From assembly GCF_004300825.1 (NCBI RefSeq), contig NZ_CP036250.1, forward strand, positions 2,281,001 through 2,345,000: a DNA stretch of 64,000 bases. The letters run 5' to 3'. Made by a program: the position numbers and the translations under genes. Numbering within the stretch: position 1 is the stretch's first letter; each line of letters begins with the position of its first letter. Below the pieces are notes generated by a model. It made no database searches. It worked only from the letters and a program-made list of their open reading frames with translations, and was not told where the DNA came from. This stretch comes from Egicoccus halophilus (GTDB lineage Bacteria; Actinomycetota; Nitriliruptoria; Nitriliruptorales; Nitriliruptoraceae). Shown piece after piece: positions 55,401 through 64,000 of the stretch.

Positions 55401-56731
55401 TCGTCGTCGCCGTCGGTGAGCTGGTCGAGCGTCTCGGCGAGGACGTTCGAGGTCTCCGGCGGTGCGTCGTCGGTCCCGTCGCGCAGGACGTCCTGCGCGG
55501 CCAGCTGGATCACCTCGTCGCGCTCATCGGTCGTCCTGGCGGCCGTCTTCTTCGCCGTCTTCTTGGCGGTCGCCTTGCCCCCCGACGTCTTGCCGCTGGT
55601 CTTGGCGCCCGACGTCTTCGCGCCGGAGGTCTTGCCGCTCGGGGCGGTCCCGGAGGTCTTGGCGCCCGACGTCGTCGCGCCCGAGGTCCTGCTGCTCGGG
55701 GCGGTCCCGGAGGTCTTCGCCCCGGAGGTCTTCGCCCCGGACGTCGTCGCACCCGACGTCTTGCCGCTCGGGGCGGTCCCGGAGGTCTTCGCCCCGGACG
55801 TCGTCGCACCCGACGTCTTGCCGCTCGGGGCGGTCCCGGAGGTCTTCGCCCCCGACGTCTTCGCCCCCGACGTCTTCGCGCCCGAGGTCTTGCCGCTCGG
55901 GGCGGTCCCGGAGGTCTTCGCCCCGGACGTCTTCGCGCCCGACGTCTTGCCGCTCGGTGCGGTCCCGGACGTCTTCGCCCCGGACGTCTTCGCGCCGGAG
56001 GTCTTGCCGCTGGTCTTCGCGCCCGACGTCTTCGCACCCGACGTCTTGTCGGTCGTCCCCGCGGTGGGGGCGTCCTCGGTGCTCCGAGCGGACGTCTTGG
56101 CGGCGGTCTTCTTCGTCGTCCTCTTCTGCGCCGTGGGCGACGTCGAGGTCTGCGAACCACCGGTCGACGATTCCTCGACGCCACTGGAGGAGCGCTCGTC
56201 GGAAGCGCCCTCGTCGGAGGCGCCCTCGTCGGAGGCGCCCTCGTCGGAGGTGCCCTCGTCGGAGGTGCCCTCGTCGGATGCGCCCTCGTCGGATGCGTCG
56301 TCCGGTCCGGCCTCCGCCTCGTCGTCGTCGGCCGACCGCTGCAGCGAGCGCTTGAGGTCGGCGACCTGCTTCTGCAGCCGCTCGAGTTCCTTGTTGGTGG
56401 CCAGCCCCATGTTGCGGACCACGCGGGTCACCTCGGACTTGACCAGGGCCACGACCGCCTCGCTGTTGCGGGCGCCACGCTCCACCAGGCTCTCGGTGGA
56501 GTCGTCGGACGAGTCGCCGGACGGGGCCTGGGACGACGGGGCGTCGGATGCCTCGGCGTCGGATGCCTCGGTCTCCGACTCGTCGGACGCTTCCGCCATC
56601 CTGTCGGCAGCCCGGGCACCCTCCTCCTCACCGGAGCCGACCAGCCTCTTGACCACGCGTTCGGCCTTGCGGGCCGTCACCTGGGTCAGTCCGGCGGCGG
56701 CCTGGGCGTAGCGCTGCAACGAGTCGTTCAC
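55397..56731 (-). CDS. Phasin/histone-like repeat protein
   Basis: This 444-residue protein has three parts. The helical N-terminal part (LQRYAQAAAGLTQVTARKAE, and NMGLATNKELERLQKQVADL with coiled-coil heptads) is phasin- or polyhydroxyalkanoate-protein-like. An acidic tract has seven SDEG-type pentads. A long basic tract is made of TSGAK and TSGTAPSGK units and ends ATAKKTAKKTAART, like histone-H1-type bacterial proteins. It may bind DNA or polymer granules. ATG 56731 has a TAGCCT box at 56763-56768. Its stop overlaps the 52-residue gene. Confidence 0.7.
   Translation of the reverse strand: MNDSLQRYAQAAAGLTQVTARKAERVVKRLVGSGEEEGARAADRMAEASDESETEASDAEASDAPSSQAPSGDSSDDSTESLVERGARNSEAVVALVKSEVTRVVRNMGLATNKELERLQKQVADLKRSLQRSADDDEAEAGPDDASDEGASDEGTSDEGTSDEGASDEGASDEGASDERSSSGVEESSTGGSQTSTSPTAQKRTTKKTAAKTSARSTEDAPTAGTTDKTSGAKTSGAKTSGKTSGAKTSGAKTSGTAPSGKTSGAKTSGAKTSGTAPSGKTSGAKTSGAKTSGAKTSGTAPSGKTSGATTSGAKTSGTAPSGKTSGATTSGAKTSGAKTSGTAPSSRTSGATTSGAKTSGTAPSGKTSGAKTSGAKTSGKTSGGKATAKKTAKKTAARTTDERDEVIQLAAQDVLRDGTDDAPPETSNVLAETLDQLTDGDDE
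55576..56050. repeat. Coding tandem repeats (TSGAK / TSGTAPSGK)
   Basis: About 475 bp of degenerate 15-27 bp units lie inside the repeat protein gene. Six GTAPS motifs mark a higher-order unit, and some copies are identical at DNA level, which favours length change by slippage or recombination. Confidence 0.85.
56194..56300. repeat. Seven 15-bp coding repeats (SDEGA)
   Basis: Units close to CTCGTCGGAGGCGCC on the plus strand encode the acidic SDEGA/SDEGT pentads of the same protein. Confidence 0.85.
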
Positions 56732-56791
56732 GACAGGATCCCTCGACGTCGGTCGACCGCCCAGGCTAGCAATCCCCCCACCGGGGGCTAC

Positions 56792-57607
56792 CTACAGTCG
56801 ATCGGCCGGTTCGCCTCGCTCCCGACCGCGGTTTCGGCGGTAGCGCAGCAGCAGCTCGCCCTCGTGCTCGCGCAACTCGACCAGGTGCAGCTCGGCCGGT
56901 GGGTGCTCGGCCGGGCCGGTCACGATGCGGGCGGTGTTCCCGCCGACGAGGACCGGCGCGAGGGTGAGGAAGACCTCGTCGACGAGGTCGGCGCCGAGCA
57001 GGGCGTCGTTGAGTCGCGGTCCCCCCTCGCACAGCACTCGGGGAAGGCCACGCTCCGCCAGCTCGCGCAGCGCCAGCGCCAGGTCGACCTCCTCCTCACC
57101 GCAGACGATCAGCTCCGCGGCGTCGGGCAACGGCACGTCCGTCTGTTCGATCGCCCGACGGGTGGTGATCAGCAGGGGCGGATGCCGCGGGTCGGCGAAC
57201 ACCCGAGCGGTGGGCGACAGGGACAGCGAGCGCGACACGATCACGAGCCGAGGGACGGGCGCGAGCCCTTTCGCCCGACGACGTGCGCGGCGCGCGGTGT
57301 CGCCGGTGACCGGTCGGTAGTCCTCGGCCCGGACGGTGCCCGCTCCTACGAGCACCGCATCGCCGGCGGCACGCAGGGCGGCGAACGCGGCCCGGTCGGC
57401 CACACCCCCGAGTCGGGCGGTGCGTCCGTCGATGCTCGCGGCCCCGTCGGTGGAGGCGACCATCCCGAGGCTGACCGCGGCCCGACCCTCCACCGGCCCG
57501 CACAGCACGAGGTCGGCGTAGACGTCCTCGAGGCGCACGTCCTCGGGGCGCACGTCCCGAGGGCTGGCGCCCGAGCCGTCGTTCCCCGTCGCCACCAGGC
57601 GTCGCAT
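56792..57607 (-). CDS. RibD C-terminal-like reductase (DHFR fold)
   Basis: This 271-residue protein matches the reductase domain of riboflavin biosynthesis enzyme RibD: VSLGMVASTDGAASIDGRTA, DAVLVGAGTVRAEDYRPVTG and LCEGGPRLNDALLGADLVDE. The deaminase domain is absent. Such stand-alone proteins may reduce a riboflavin precursor or another pyrimidine. ATG 57607; a TAGCGT box lies at 57654-57659 on the minus strand. It diverges from the SCP2-like gene. Confidence 0.87.
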   Translation of the reverse strand: MRRLVATGNDGSGASPRDVRPEDVRLEDVYADLVLCGPVEGRAAVSLGMVASTDGAASIDGRTARLGGVADRAAFAALRAAGDAVLVGAGTVRAEDYRPVTGDTARRARRRAKGLAPVPRLVIVSRSLSLSPTARVFADPRHPPLLITTRRAIEQTDVPLPDAAELIVCGEEEVDLALALRELAERGLPRVLCEGGPRLNDALLGADLVDEVFLTLAPVLVGGNTARIVTGPAEHPPAELHLVELREHEGELLLRYRRNRGRERGEPADRL

Positions 57608-57653
57608 CGGTACCCACTCCCGTTCGTCCGGTCCACGACGGCCGGCCCCACCA

Positions 57654-57756
57654 ACGCTAGCCAGCCGTCACCAGCCAGCCCTCACCGGAGCGGAGCTCGG
57701 GGTCGGGCGCCCGGACCGCTCCACGGCCGAACGACCAACGTGGCGACTGCTAGCGT
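57654..57756. promoter_or_regulatory. Divergent TAGCGT boxes
   Basis: A minus-strand TAGCGT (57654-57659) serves the RibD-like gene and a plus-strand TAGCGT (57751-57756) serves the SCP2-like gene. The 197-bp gap between the two starts has no other clear feature. Confidence 0.4.
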
Positions 57757-57803
57757 CGCCGTCCGCCGTCGCTGCGGTCACCGAGTCCAGGAGAGCCAGC
57801 CCG

Positions 57804-58142
57804 TTGGCCACCGTCGAAGAGGTCGACGCGGTGCTGTGGCAGCTGCTCGGACGGTTCGGTGAGGTCGACGAGGACCTGCGGGCCCTGCTGCCCAGCCGCC
57901 GCACGATCGAGGCCCGCTGCCCGGACCTCGACTACGTGCGTCACGCCGAGTGGCGGCAGGGCGAGCTGTTCGTGCTCGACGAGGCACCCCCACGACGCGC
58001 CGACATCCGGATCTCGATGGTCTCCGACGACCTGGTGGCGATCGCGAACGGCGAACTGGCGTTCTCGCGCGCCTACGCCAGCAATCGCGTGCGCCTCGAC
58101 GCCTCCATGACCGACCTGCTGCGACTGCGCGCCGTGCTGTGA
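57804..58142 (+). CDS. SCP2-like small protein
   Basis: This 112-residue protein has a C-terminal half (ADIRISMVSDDLVAIANGEL then AFSRAYASNRVRLDASMTDL) that resembles the end of SCP2 sterol-carrier domains, which bind lipids. TTG at 57804 follows AGGAG by about 12 nt. Its stop overlaps the rhomboid start (GTGA), so the two are made together. Ligand unknown. Confidence 0.75.
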   Translation: MATVEEVDAVLWQLLGRFGEVDEDLRALLPSRRTIEARCPDLDYVRHAEWRQGELFVLDEAPPRRADIRISMVSDDLVAIANGELAFSRAYASNRVRLDASMTDLLRLRAVL

Positions 58143-59002
58143 TCGTCCCCACCGCGGTGCTGCCGATCGGTGACGTCAACCCCACACGACGGCGCGCGGT
58201 GGTCACCTGGACCTTCGTGCTCGCCAACATCGCGGTGTTCGTCTACCAGTCGACGCTCACCGGCTGCGACCAGGTCCGGTTCGTCCACCGGTTCGCTGCC
58301 GTGCCGCGCGAGCTGCTCACCGGCTCCCCGCTCGCGGGAGGCGAGCTGGAGGCGGTCCTCGGGGCATGCGCCGCCGGTGGGACCGACAAGAGCGTCGCGC
58401 TGTCGGCGGTCACGGCGATGTTCCTGCACGGTGGGCTGGCACACCTGCTCGGCAATCTGCTGTTCCTGGTCATCTTCGGCAACAACGTCGAGGACCGGCT
58501 CGGTCGCCGCCGCTTCGTCGGCTTCTATCTCGCCGGAGGTCTGACGGCCACGGCGGCACACGTGGTCTTCAACGCCACCGGGACCGACGCGCTGGTACCG
58601 CTCGTCGGCGCTTCGGGCGCGATCGCGGCCATCCTGGGCGCGTACCTGATCATGTTCCCGCGTGCCCGGGTGTTCACGGTCGTCCCGTTCCCGCTCTACC
58701 TGTTGGCGTTGTTGCTGCCCAAGGTGCGCATCCGCACGTGGCTGGTGTTCTTCGCGGTCGTCGCGATGCCGGCCTGGCTGCTGCTCGTGGGGTGGCTGGC
58801 GGTGCAGTGGCAGGCCGTGCGCAACCCGGTCGGCGACGCGGTCGCCTACGAGGCACACGTGGCCGGCTTCGTCGCCGGGCTGCTGCTGGTGCTGCTGCTC
58901 GACCGTGGCCGGCAGCGGCGCGGGCAGGATCCCTTCCATCCCGTGCACCGTCCGTCGCCGCCACCCCCGCCACCGGGTCGCCGGCCGGACGGCGGGCGTT
59001 GA
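58139..59002 (+). CDS. Rhomboid-family intramembrane serine protease
   Basis: This 287-residue protease has about six helices. The catalytic Ser is in LVGASGAIAAILGAYLIMFP, the His in YEAHVAGFVAGLLLVLLLDR, and the stabilising residues in FLHGGLAHLLGNLLFLVIFG. A loop insertion with Cys residues (LTGCDQVRF and VLGACAAGG) follows helix 1. The tail is Pro-rich and cytoplasmic. GTG 58139 overlaps the SCP2-like stop. Confidence 0.93.
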   Translation: MIVPTAVLPIGDVNPTRRRAVVTWTFVLANIAVFVYQSTLTGCDQVRFVHRFAAVPRELLTGSPLAGGELEAVLGACAAGGTDKSVALSAVTAMFLHGGLAHLLGNLLFLVIFGNNVEDRLGRRRFVGFYLAGGLTATAAHVVFNATGTDALVPLVGASGAIAAILGAYLIMFPRARVFTVVPFPLYLLALLLPKVRIRTWLVFFAVVAMPAWLLLVGWLAVQWQAVRNPVGDAVAYEAHVAGFVAGLLLVLLLDRGRQRRGQDPFHPVHRPSPPPPPPGRRPDGGR

Positions 59003-59040
59003 CCGACGGTCGGCCACGAGGGCCCGTCCCGGCAGACGAC

Positions 59041-59046
59041 TAGGCT
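59041..59046 (+). promoter_or_regulatory. TAGGCT box before the RimB-like gene
   Basis: TAGGCT lies 33 nt before the GTG at 59080, with AGGAG between. Confidence 0.45.
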
Positions 59047-59079
59047 CTACGGGCCGTCGTCCCCCGAGCAGGAGCCGCC

Positions 59080-59571
59080 GTGGCCGCCCCGCCCCCGTCC
59101 GCGCCGTTGCCGATCCTGGGATGGAAGGAACACGTCGAGCTGCCGGAGTGGGGCCTGCGGCTGCGCGGCAAGCTCGACACGGGGGCTCGTTCGAGCGCCC
59201 TGCACGTCACCCGCCTGGAGGAGATCGGCACCCATTCGCATGCGGGCGAACGACTTCCGGTGGTGCGTTTCGACGTGGTGCTGGGCCGCCGCGACGCTCC
59301 GGAGCACCACGAGATCGATGCACCCGTGGTCGGACACAAGGTGGTCCGCGACACCGGGGCACGCGCAGAACGCCGACCGGTCGTGCGCACCCGCATCCGT
59401 TGTGGGCCGCTCGACACCGTCGCCGGCATCACGCTCACCGATCGCACCGGGATGATCTTCCGCATGCTGCTCGGCCGGCGAACCCTCGAGGGCGCCTGCC
59501 TGGTCGACCCGGCCCACGGCTACCTGGTCTCGAGCCCGTCGGCGGGGCGCACGGTCGGCGGTGGCGGATGA
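59080..59571 (+). CDS. RimB-like retropepsin-fold protease
   Basis: This 163-residue protein of the DUF785/RimB type (often labelled ATP-dependent zinc protease) has the aspartic-protease-like motif LRGKLDTGARSSALHVTRLE and a second motif GMIFRMLLGRRTLEGACLVD. In other bacteria RimB is encoded with the glutamate ligase RimK and trims poly-glutamate tails. Here no rimK is present; an AstE-like gene follows instead. GTG 59080 has AGGAG; the stop overlaps the next start (ATGA). Confidence 0.82.
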   Translation: MAAPPPSAPLPILGWKEHVELPEWGLRLRGKLDTGARSSALHVTRLEEIGTHSHAGERLPVVRFDVVLGRRDAPEHHEIDAPVVGHKVVRDTGARAERRPVVRTRIRCGPLDTVAGITLTDRTGMIFRMLLGRRTLEGACLVDPAHGYLVSSPSAGRTVGGGG

Positions 59572-60587
59572 ACGGCCCGGTGAGCGTGGCGGGGGTGAGC
59601 GTCGCCCCCGGCGAGCGTCGTCACCTGTTCCCGTCGGCCTCGGAGTCCTACACCGGTGACCGGACCACGCTGCCGATGGCGGTCCTCAACGGCACCGGCC
59701 ACGGGCCACGGGTGTTCGTGACCGCGGCGGTGCACGGCGACGAGCTCAACGGCATCGCGGTGTGCCGGGCGCTGCTGGATGCGGTCGACCCGGCGACCCT
59801 CGACGGCGTGCTCGTGGTGGTCCCGATCGTCAACGTCCTCGGGGTCCAGATCGGCTCGCGCTACCTGCCCGACCGGCGCGACCTCAACCGCTCGTTCCCG
59901 GGTTCGCACGACGGGTCGATGGCGGCCCGCATCGCCCGGCTGCTGGTCGAGGAGGTCATCGACGGCAGCCACGTCGGCATCGACCTGCACACGGCCGCCA
60001 ATCAGCGCACCAACGTGCCGCAGGTGCGCGTCGACACCTCCGACGAGCTCGCGTCGGACCTGGCGGTCACCTTCGGCGCGCCGTTCGTCCTCGATGCCCG
60101 ACTCCGTCCCGGTTCGCTGCGCGAGGTCGCCGGGGACCGCGGGGTGTCGGTGCTCACCTACGAGGGCGGTGGCCCGCTGCGCTTCGACGAGCAGGCCATC
60201 GACGTGGCGACCCGGGGAGTGCTGCGGGTGTTGTCACGGCTGTCGATGATCCCCGACGCGCCCGGACCCTATGACCCCACCCCCATGGTGCTGCACGAGT
60301 CACGGTGGCTGCGTGCGGAGCGCGGCGGACTGCTCGAGCTGCACGTCGAACCCGGCGACCACGTCGTCGAGGACCAGCCGCTGTGGTCGACCGTCAGCCC
60401 ACTGGGTGAGGAGCGCAACACCCGTAGCGCCGACGACGAGGGCTACGTCATCGGCGCGACGACGCTGCCCCTCGTGCAGCCAGGTCAGGCACTGCTCCAC
60501 GTGGCCTTGCCGGGTGACCGGATGCCGGCCGAGGACGACCCCACCGACGAGGAGGACGACGACCCCGACGCCACCGACGACCGCTGA
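59568..60587 (+). CDS. Succinylglutamate desuccinylase/aspartoacylase-like (M14)
   Basis: This 339-residue zinc-dependent deacylase has the HxxE ligand pair in TAAVHGDELNGIAVCRALLD, the third His in VGIDLHTAANQRTNVPQVRV, and RDLNRSFPG. A C-terminal beta domain (about 235-310) and an acidic tail follow. Substrate is unknown; AstE-like proteins next to RimB have been linked to peptide or glutamyl-tail processing. ATG 59568 overlaps the RimB stop. Confidence 0.88.
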   Translation: MNGPVSVAGVSVAPGERRHLFPSASESYTGDRTTLPMAVLNGTGHGPRVFVTAAVHGDELNGIAVCRALLDAVDPATLDGVLVVVPIVNVLGVQIGSRYLPDRRDLNRSFPGSHDGSMAARIARLLVEEVIDGSHVGIDLHTAANQRTNVPQVRVDTSDELASDLAVTFGAPFVLDARLRPGSLREVAGDRGVSVLTYEGGGPLRFDEQAIDVATRGVLRVLSRLSMIPDAPGPYDPTPMVLHESRWLRAERGGLLELHVEPGDHVVEDQPLWSTVSPLGEERNTRSADDEGYVIGATTLPLVQPGQALLHVALPGDRMPAEDDPTDEEDDDPDATDDR

Positions 60588-60603
60588 CGACGCGTCCGCC
60601 GCC

Positions 60604-61521
60604 TCAGCCGCGCGCGAGGTCCTCGAGACGTTCGGCAACGTCGAGGTAGTCGGGGTCGGCGCCGCCGACCAGGCCGAACTGCTCGCGGGCGGCGTCGGGA
60701 TCACCGTCGCGCACGGCCAGGTCCCCGGCGACGTAGCGCACCCGCAGCACGTGCTCGGCCTGCCCGGCGCCGACCCGGGCGAGGTAGCCGCGGAGTACCG
60801 CGCGACCGGCACCGACGTCCCCGGCGTCCGCCAGCGTCGACGCCCACACGATCGCGGCCTCCGCTCGACGGTCCTCCGGGGCACGCTGGTCCTCGAGGAG
60901 CTCGGCCGCGGCGTCGACCACGCGGTCGACCTCGCGCCCGAGCGCCCGTAGGCAGTCCGCGATCAGGTGGTTCTGGTCGACCCGTCCGGAGATGCGCTTG
61001 TAGGCCTGCAGTTCGCTCAGGGCCGGGGCGTACTGCTCGTCGAGGTAGAGCGCCACGCCGTAGGCCTCCCGGACGGCCGCAATGCGCGGCGCCTCGTGCT
61101 TGGCCCACGCCAGGGTCGGCAACGCGACGTCGAGCCGTTCCTCGTCGATGGCTGCGGCACCGACACTCAGCGCCAGCGCGATGTCGTCGCCCCGGCGGTT
61201 GCGGCCGATGACCCGCTCGATCTCCCGCTGCACGGCCTTGGGCAGCTGCGGCGTCTCGTCCTCGGGGAGCACCGGACGTGGCGGTGCGGCGGCGCTGCGG
61301 CTCTGCCGCGGCAGCGCACCGGCCTTCGCGCGGGCCCGGTCCAGCCCGACGGGCACCCGGGCACCGGTCGGCGCACCCAGCGAGCGGTCCTCGTCCGGTC
61401 CTCCACGCGAGCCGCGGTTGCCCCGACGGTCTCCCCGCTGGTCGTCGCGGGGTCCGCCACGCGAGCCCCCACGCGCCTGACGGCCGCGTGGTGTGCGCTC
61501 GGGCGGCTGCTGTTCGGGCAT
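60604..61521 (-). CDS. TPR-like protein with RG-rich head
   Basis: This 305-residue protein starts at ATG 61521 with GGAG upstream. The first 60 residues are rich in RG/RGG pairs (RGRQARGGSRGGPRDD). The rest is a helical array resembling TPR repeats: SVGAAAIDEERLDVALPTLA, AAVREAYGVALYLDEQYAPA and EQFGLVGGADPDYLDVAERL. RG-rich heads often bind RNA. It lies beside the rRNA operon and converges with the AstE-like gene (16-nt gap). Function unknown. Confidence 0.7.
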   Translation of the reverse strand: MPEQQPPERTPRGRQARGGSRGGPRDDQRGDRRGNRGSRGGPDEDRSLGAPTGARVPVGLDRARAKAGALPRQSRSAAAPPRPVLPEDETPQLPKAVQREIERVIGRNRRGDDIALALSVGAAAIDEERLDVALPTLAWAKHEAPRIAAVREAYGVALYLDEQYAPALSELQAYKRISGRVDQNHLIADCLRALGREVDRVVDAAAELLEDQRAPEDRRAEAAIVWASTLADAGDVGAGRAVLRGYLARVGAGQAEHVLRVRYVAGDLAVRDGDPDAAREQFGLVGGADPDYLDVAERLEDLARG

Positions 61522-61649
61522 CTCGGCGGGCTCCTCGTTCGTGACACGACGACGGTAGACGACCAACGGCGGAGTTCCCGTCGTGCGGGCCGGGCAGACG
61601 AACCTCCACACCCCAAGAACCCCACCCGACCGGGCCGACCGGGCCAACC

Positions 61650-61698
61650 GGTGGGTGGGTGGGTGGGTGGGTGGCCGGTCTGGGTGGGTGGGTGGGGG
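61650..61698 (+). repeat. Two GGGT-type G-quadruplex tracts
   Basis: Five GGG runs spaced by single T (61653-61671) are followed by four more (61682-61698). Each tract alone can form a parallel G-quadruplex. They lie downstream of the 5S gene, on the template strand for rRNA transcription. Confidence 0.9.
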
Positions 61699-61702
61699 AA
61701 TG

Positions 61703-61736
61703 CGTCGAGGCCGCCCCGGTTGGGGCGGCCTCGACG
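61703..61736 (-). terminator. rRNA operon terminator hairpin
   Basis: Perfect 15-bp arms CGTCGAGGCCGCCCC and GGGGCGGCCTCGACG with a 4-nt loop lie 8 nt past the 5S 3' end. There is no T-tract; the G-quadruplex tracts follow at once. Confidence 0.85.
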
Positions 61737-61744
61737 TTGGATGG

Positions 61745-61862
61745 TTCCCGCGGCGACCTACTCTCCCACCGGGTTTCCCCGGCAGTACCATCGGCGCTGG
61801 AGGGCTTAACTTCCGGGTTCGGAATGTTGCCGGGTGTGTCCCCTCCGCTAGGGCCACGGGAG
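61745..61862 (-). rRNA. rrf: 5S ribosomal RNA
   Basis: The minus strand holds the 5S core (CATTCCGAACCCGGAAG, then GCGCCGATGGTACTGC and GTGGGAGAGTAGG) with pairing ends TCCCG/CGGGA. The ends are placed to within a few bases. It is the last gene of an rRNA operon read leftward. Confidence 0.93.
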
Positions 61863-61921
61863 ACTGGACCAGCCCGAAGGCTGGAAGTCTGTGGTGGTTG
61901 AAGTGGATAGCGAGCGCGAGC

Positions 61922-64000
<2,079 letters not shown>

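Noticed and set aside
55576..56300. Possible CRISPR-like repeats
   Set aside because: Units are adjacent without unique spacers and are in frame within one gene, so they are coding tandem repeats.

Overview
The window is 64 kb of very GC-rich chromosomal DNA from an actinobacterium. The evidence is dense GTG/ATG starts with GTGA or ATGA stop-start overlaps, long antisense ORFs caused by GC bias, and gene orders shared with Mycobacterium and other Actinomycetota (tlyA-nadK-recN-pyrG-nudix-xerD-parA, scpA-scpB-rluB-cmk-der, gcvH-FHA-MerR-BFN-MerR-gcvP, RDD/SpoIIM/DUF58/MoxR). A deep-branching, non-mycolate lineage such as Nitriliruptoria would fit, but species cannot be read from this sequence alone. 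No transposon, phage, CRISPR array or plasmid function was seen.

Layout, left to right. 0-6 kb: the end of a Tad/Flp pilus operon read leftward (two Flp pilins, TadE-like, TadG-like, CpaB, CpaE, CpaF cut by the edge), with a NarL-type response regulator and a divergent, degenerate receiver-like gene behind it. 6.6-10.3 kb: a complete OpuC-type osmoprotectant ABC transporter. 10.4-19 kb: leucyl aminopeptidase, alpha/beta hydrolase, FAD dehydrogenase, a radical SAM protein behind a LexA-type box, a Ca2+/Na+ antiporter, a class C beta-lactamase-fold hydrolase and an L,D-transpeptidase. 19-29 kb: glycine cleavage P and H proteins around two MerR regulators, a bifunctional nuclease, a D,D-carboxypeptidase and a GarA-like FHA protein, plus endonuclease IV, PgsA and tRNA-Pro(GGG).

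29-37 kb: a leftward run of cmk-der (one fused gene), aroA, tyrA, aroH, rluB, scpB and scpA, joining nucleotide and aromatic biosynthesis to ribosome maturation and chromosome condensation. 36.9-44.3 kb: the poorly understood RDD / SpoIIM / DUF58 / MoxR / DUF4350 / DUF4129 membrane cluster. 44.5-55.4 kb: deoA, a ribbon-helix-helix protein, ParA, XerD, NUDIX, PyrG, an M23-like protein, RecN, NadK, TlyA and a 52-codon gene. 55.4-61.5 kb: a repeat-rich phasin/histone-like protein, a RibD-C reductase, an SCP2-like protein, a rhomboid protease, a RimB-like protease with an AstE-like deacylase, and a TPR-like protein. 61.7 kb to the right edge: 5S rRNA and the 3' two-thirds of 23S rRNA, read leftward.

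A recurring TAGNNT box lies roughly 15-85 nt upstream of many start codons and looks like the main -10 element. The points most worth following are: a similar dyad in front of both the pilin gene and the pilus-linked regulator; the LexA box on the radical SAM gene; a hairpin plus G-quadruplex tract after the 5S gene; a possible c-di-AMP riboswitch before the L,D-transpeptidase; non-canonical starts for the SpoIIM-like gene and perhaps tlyA; and the tandem-repeat protein next to tlyA.
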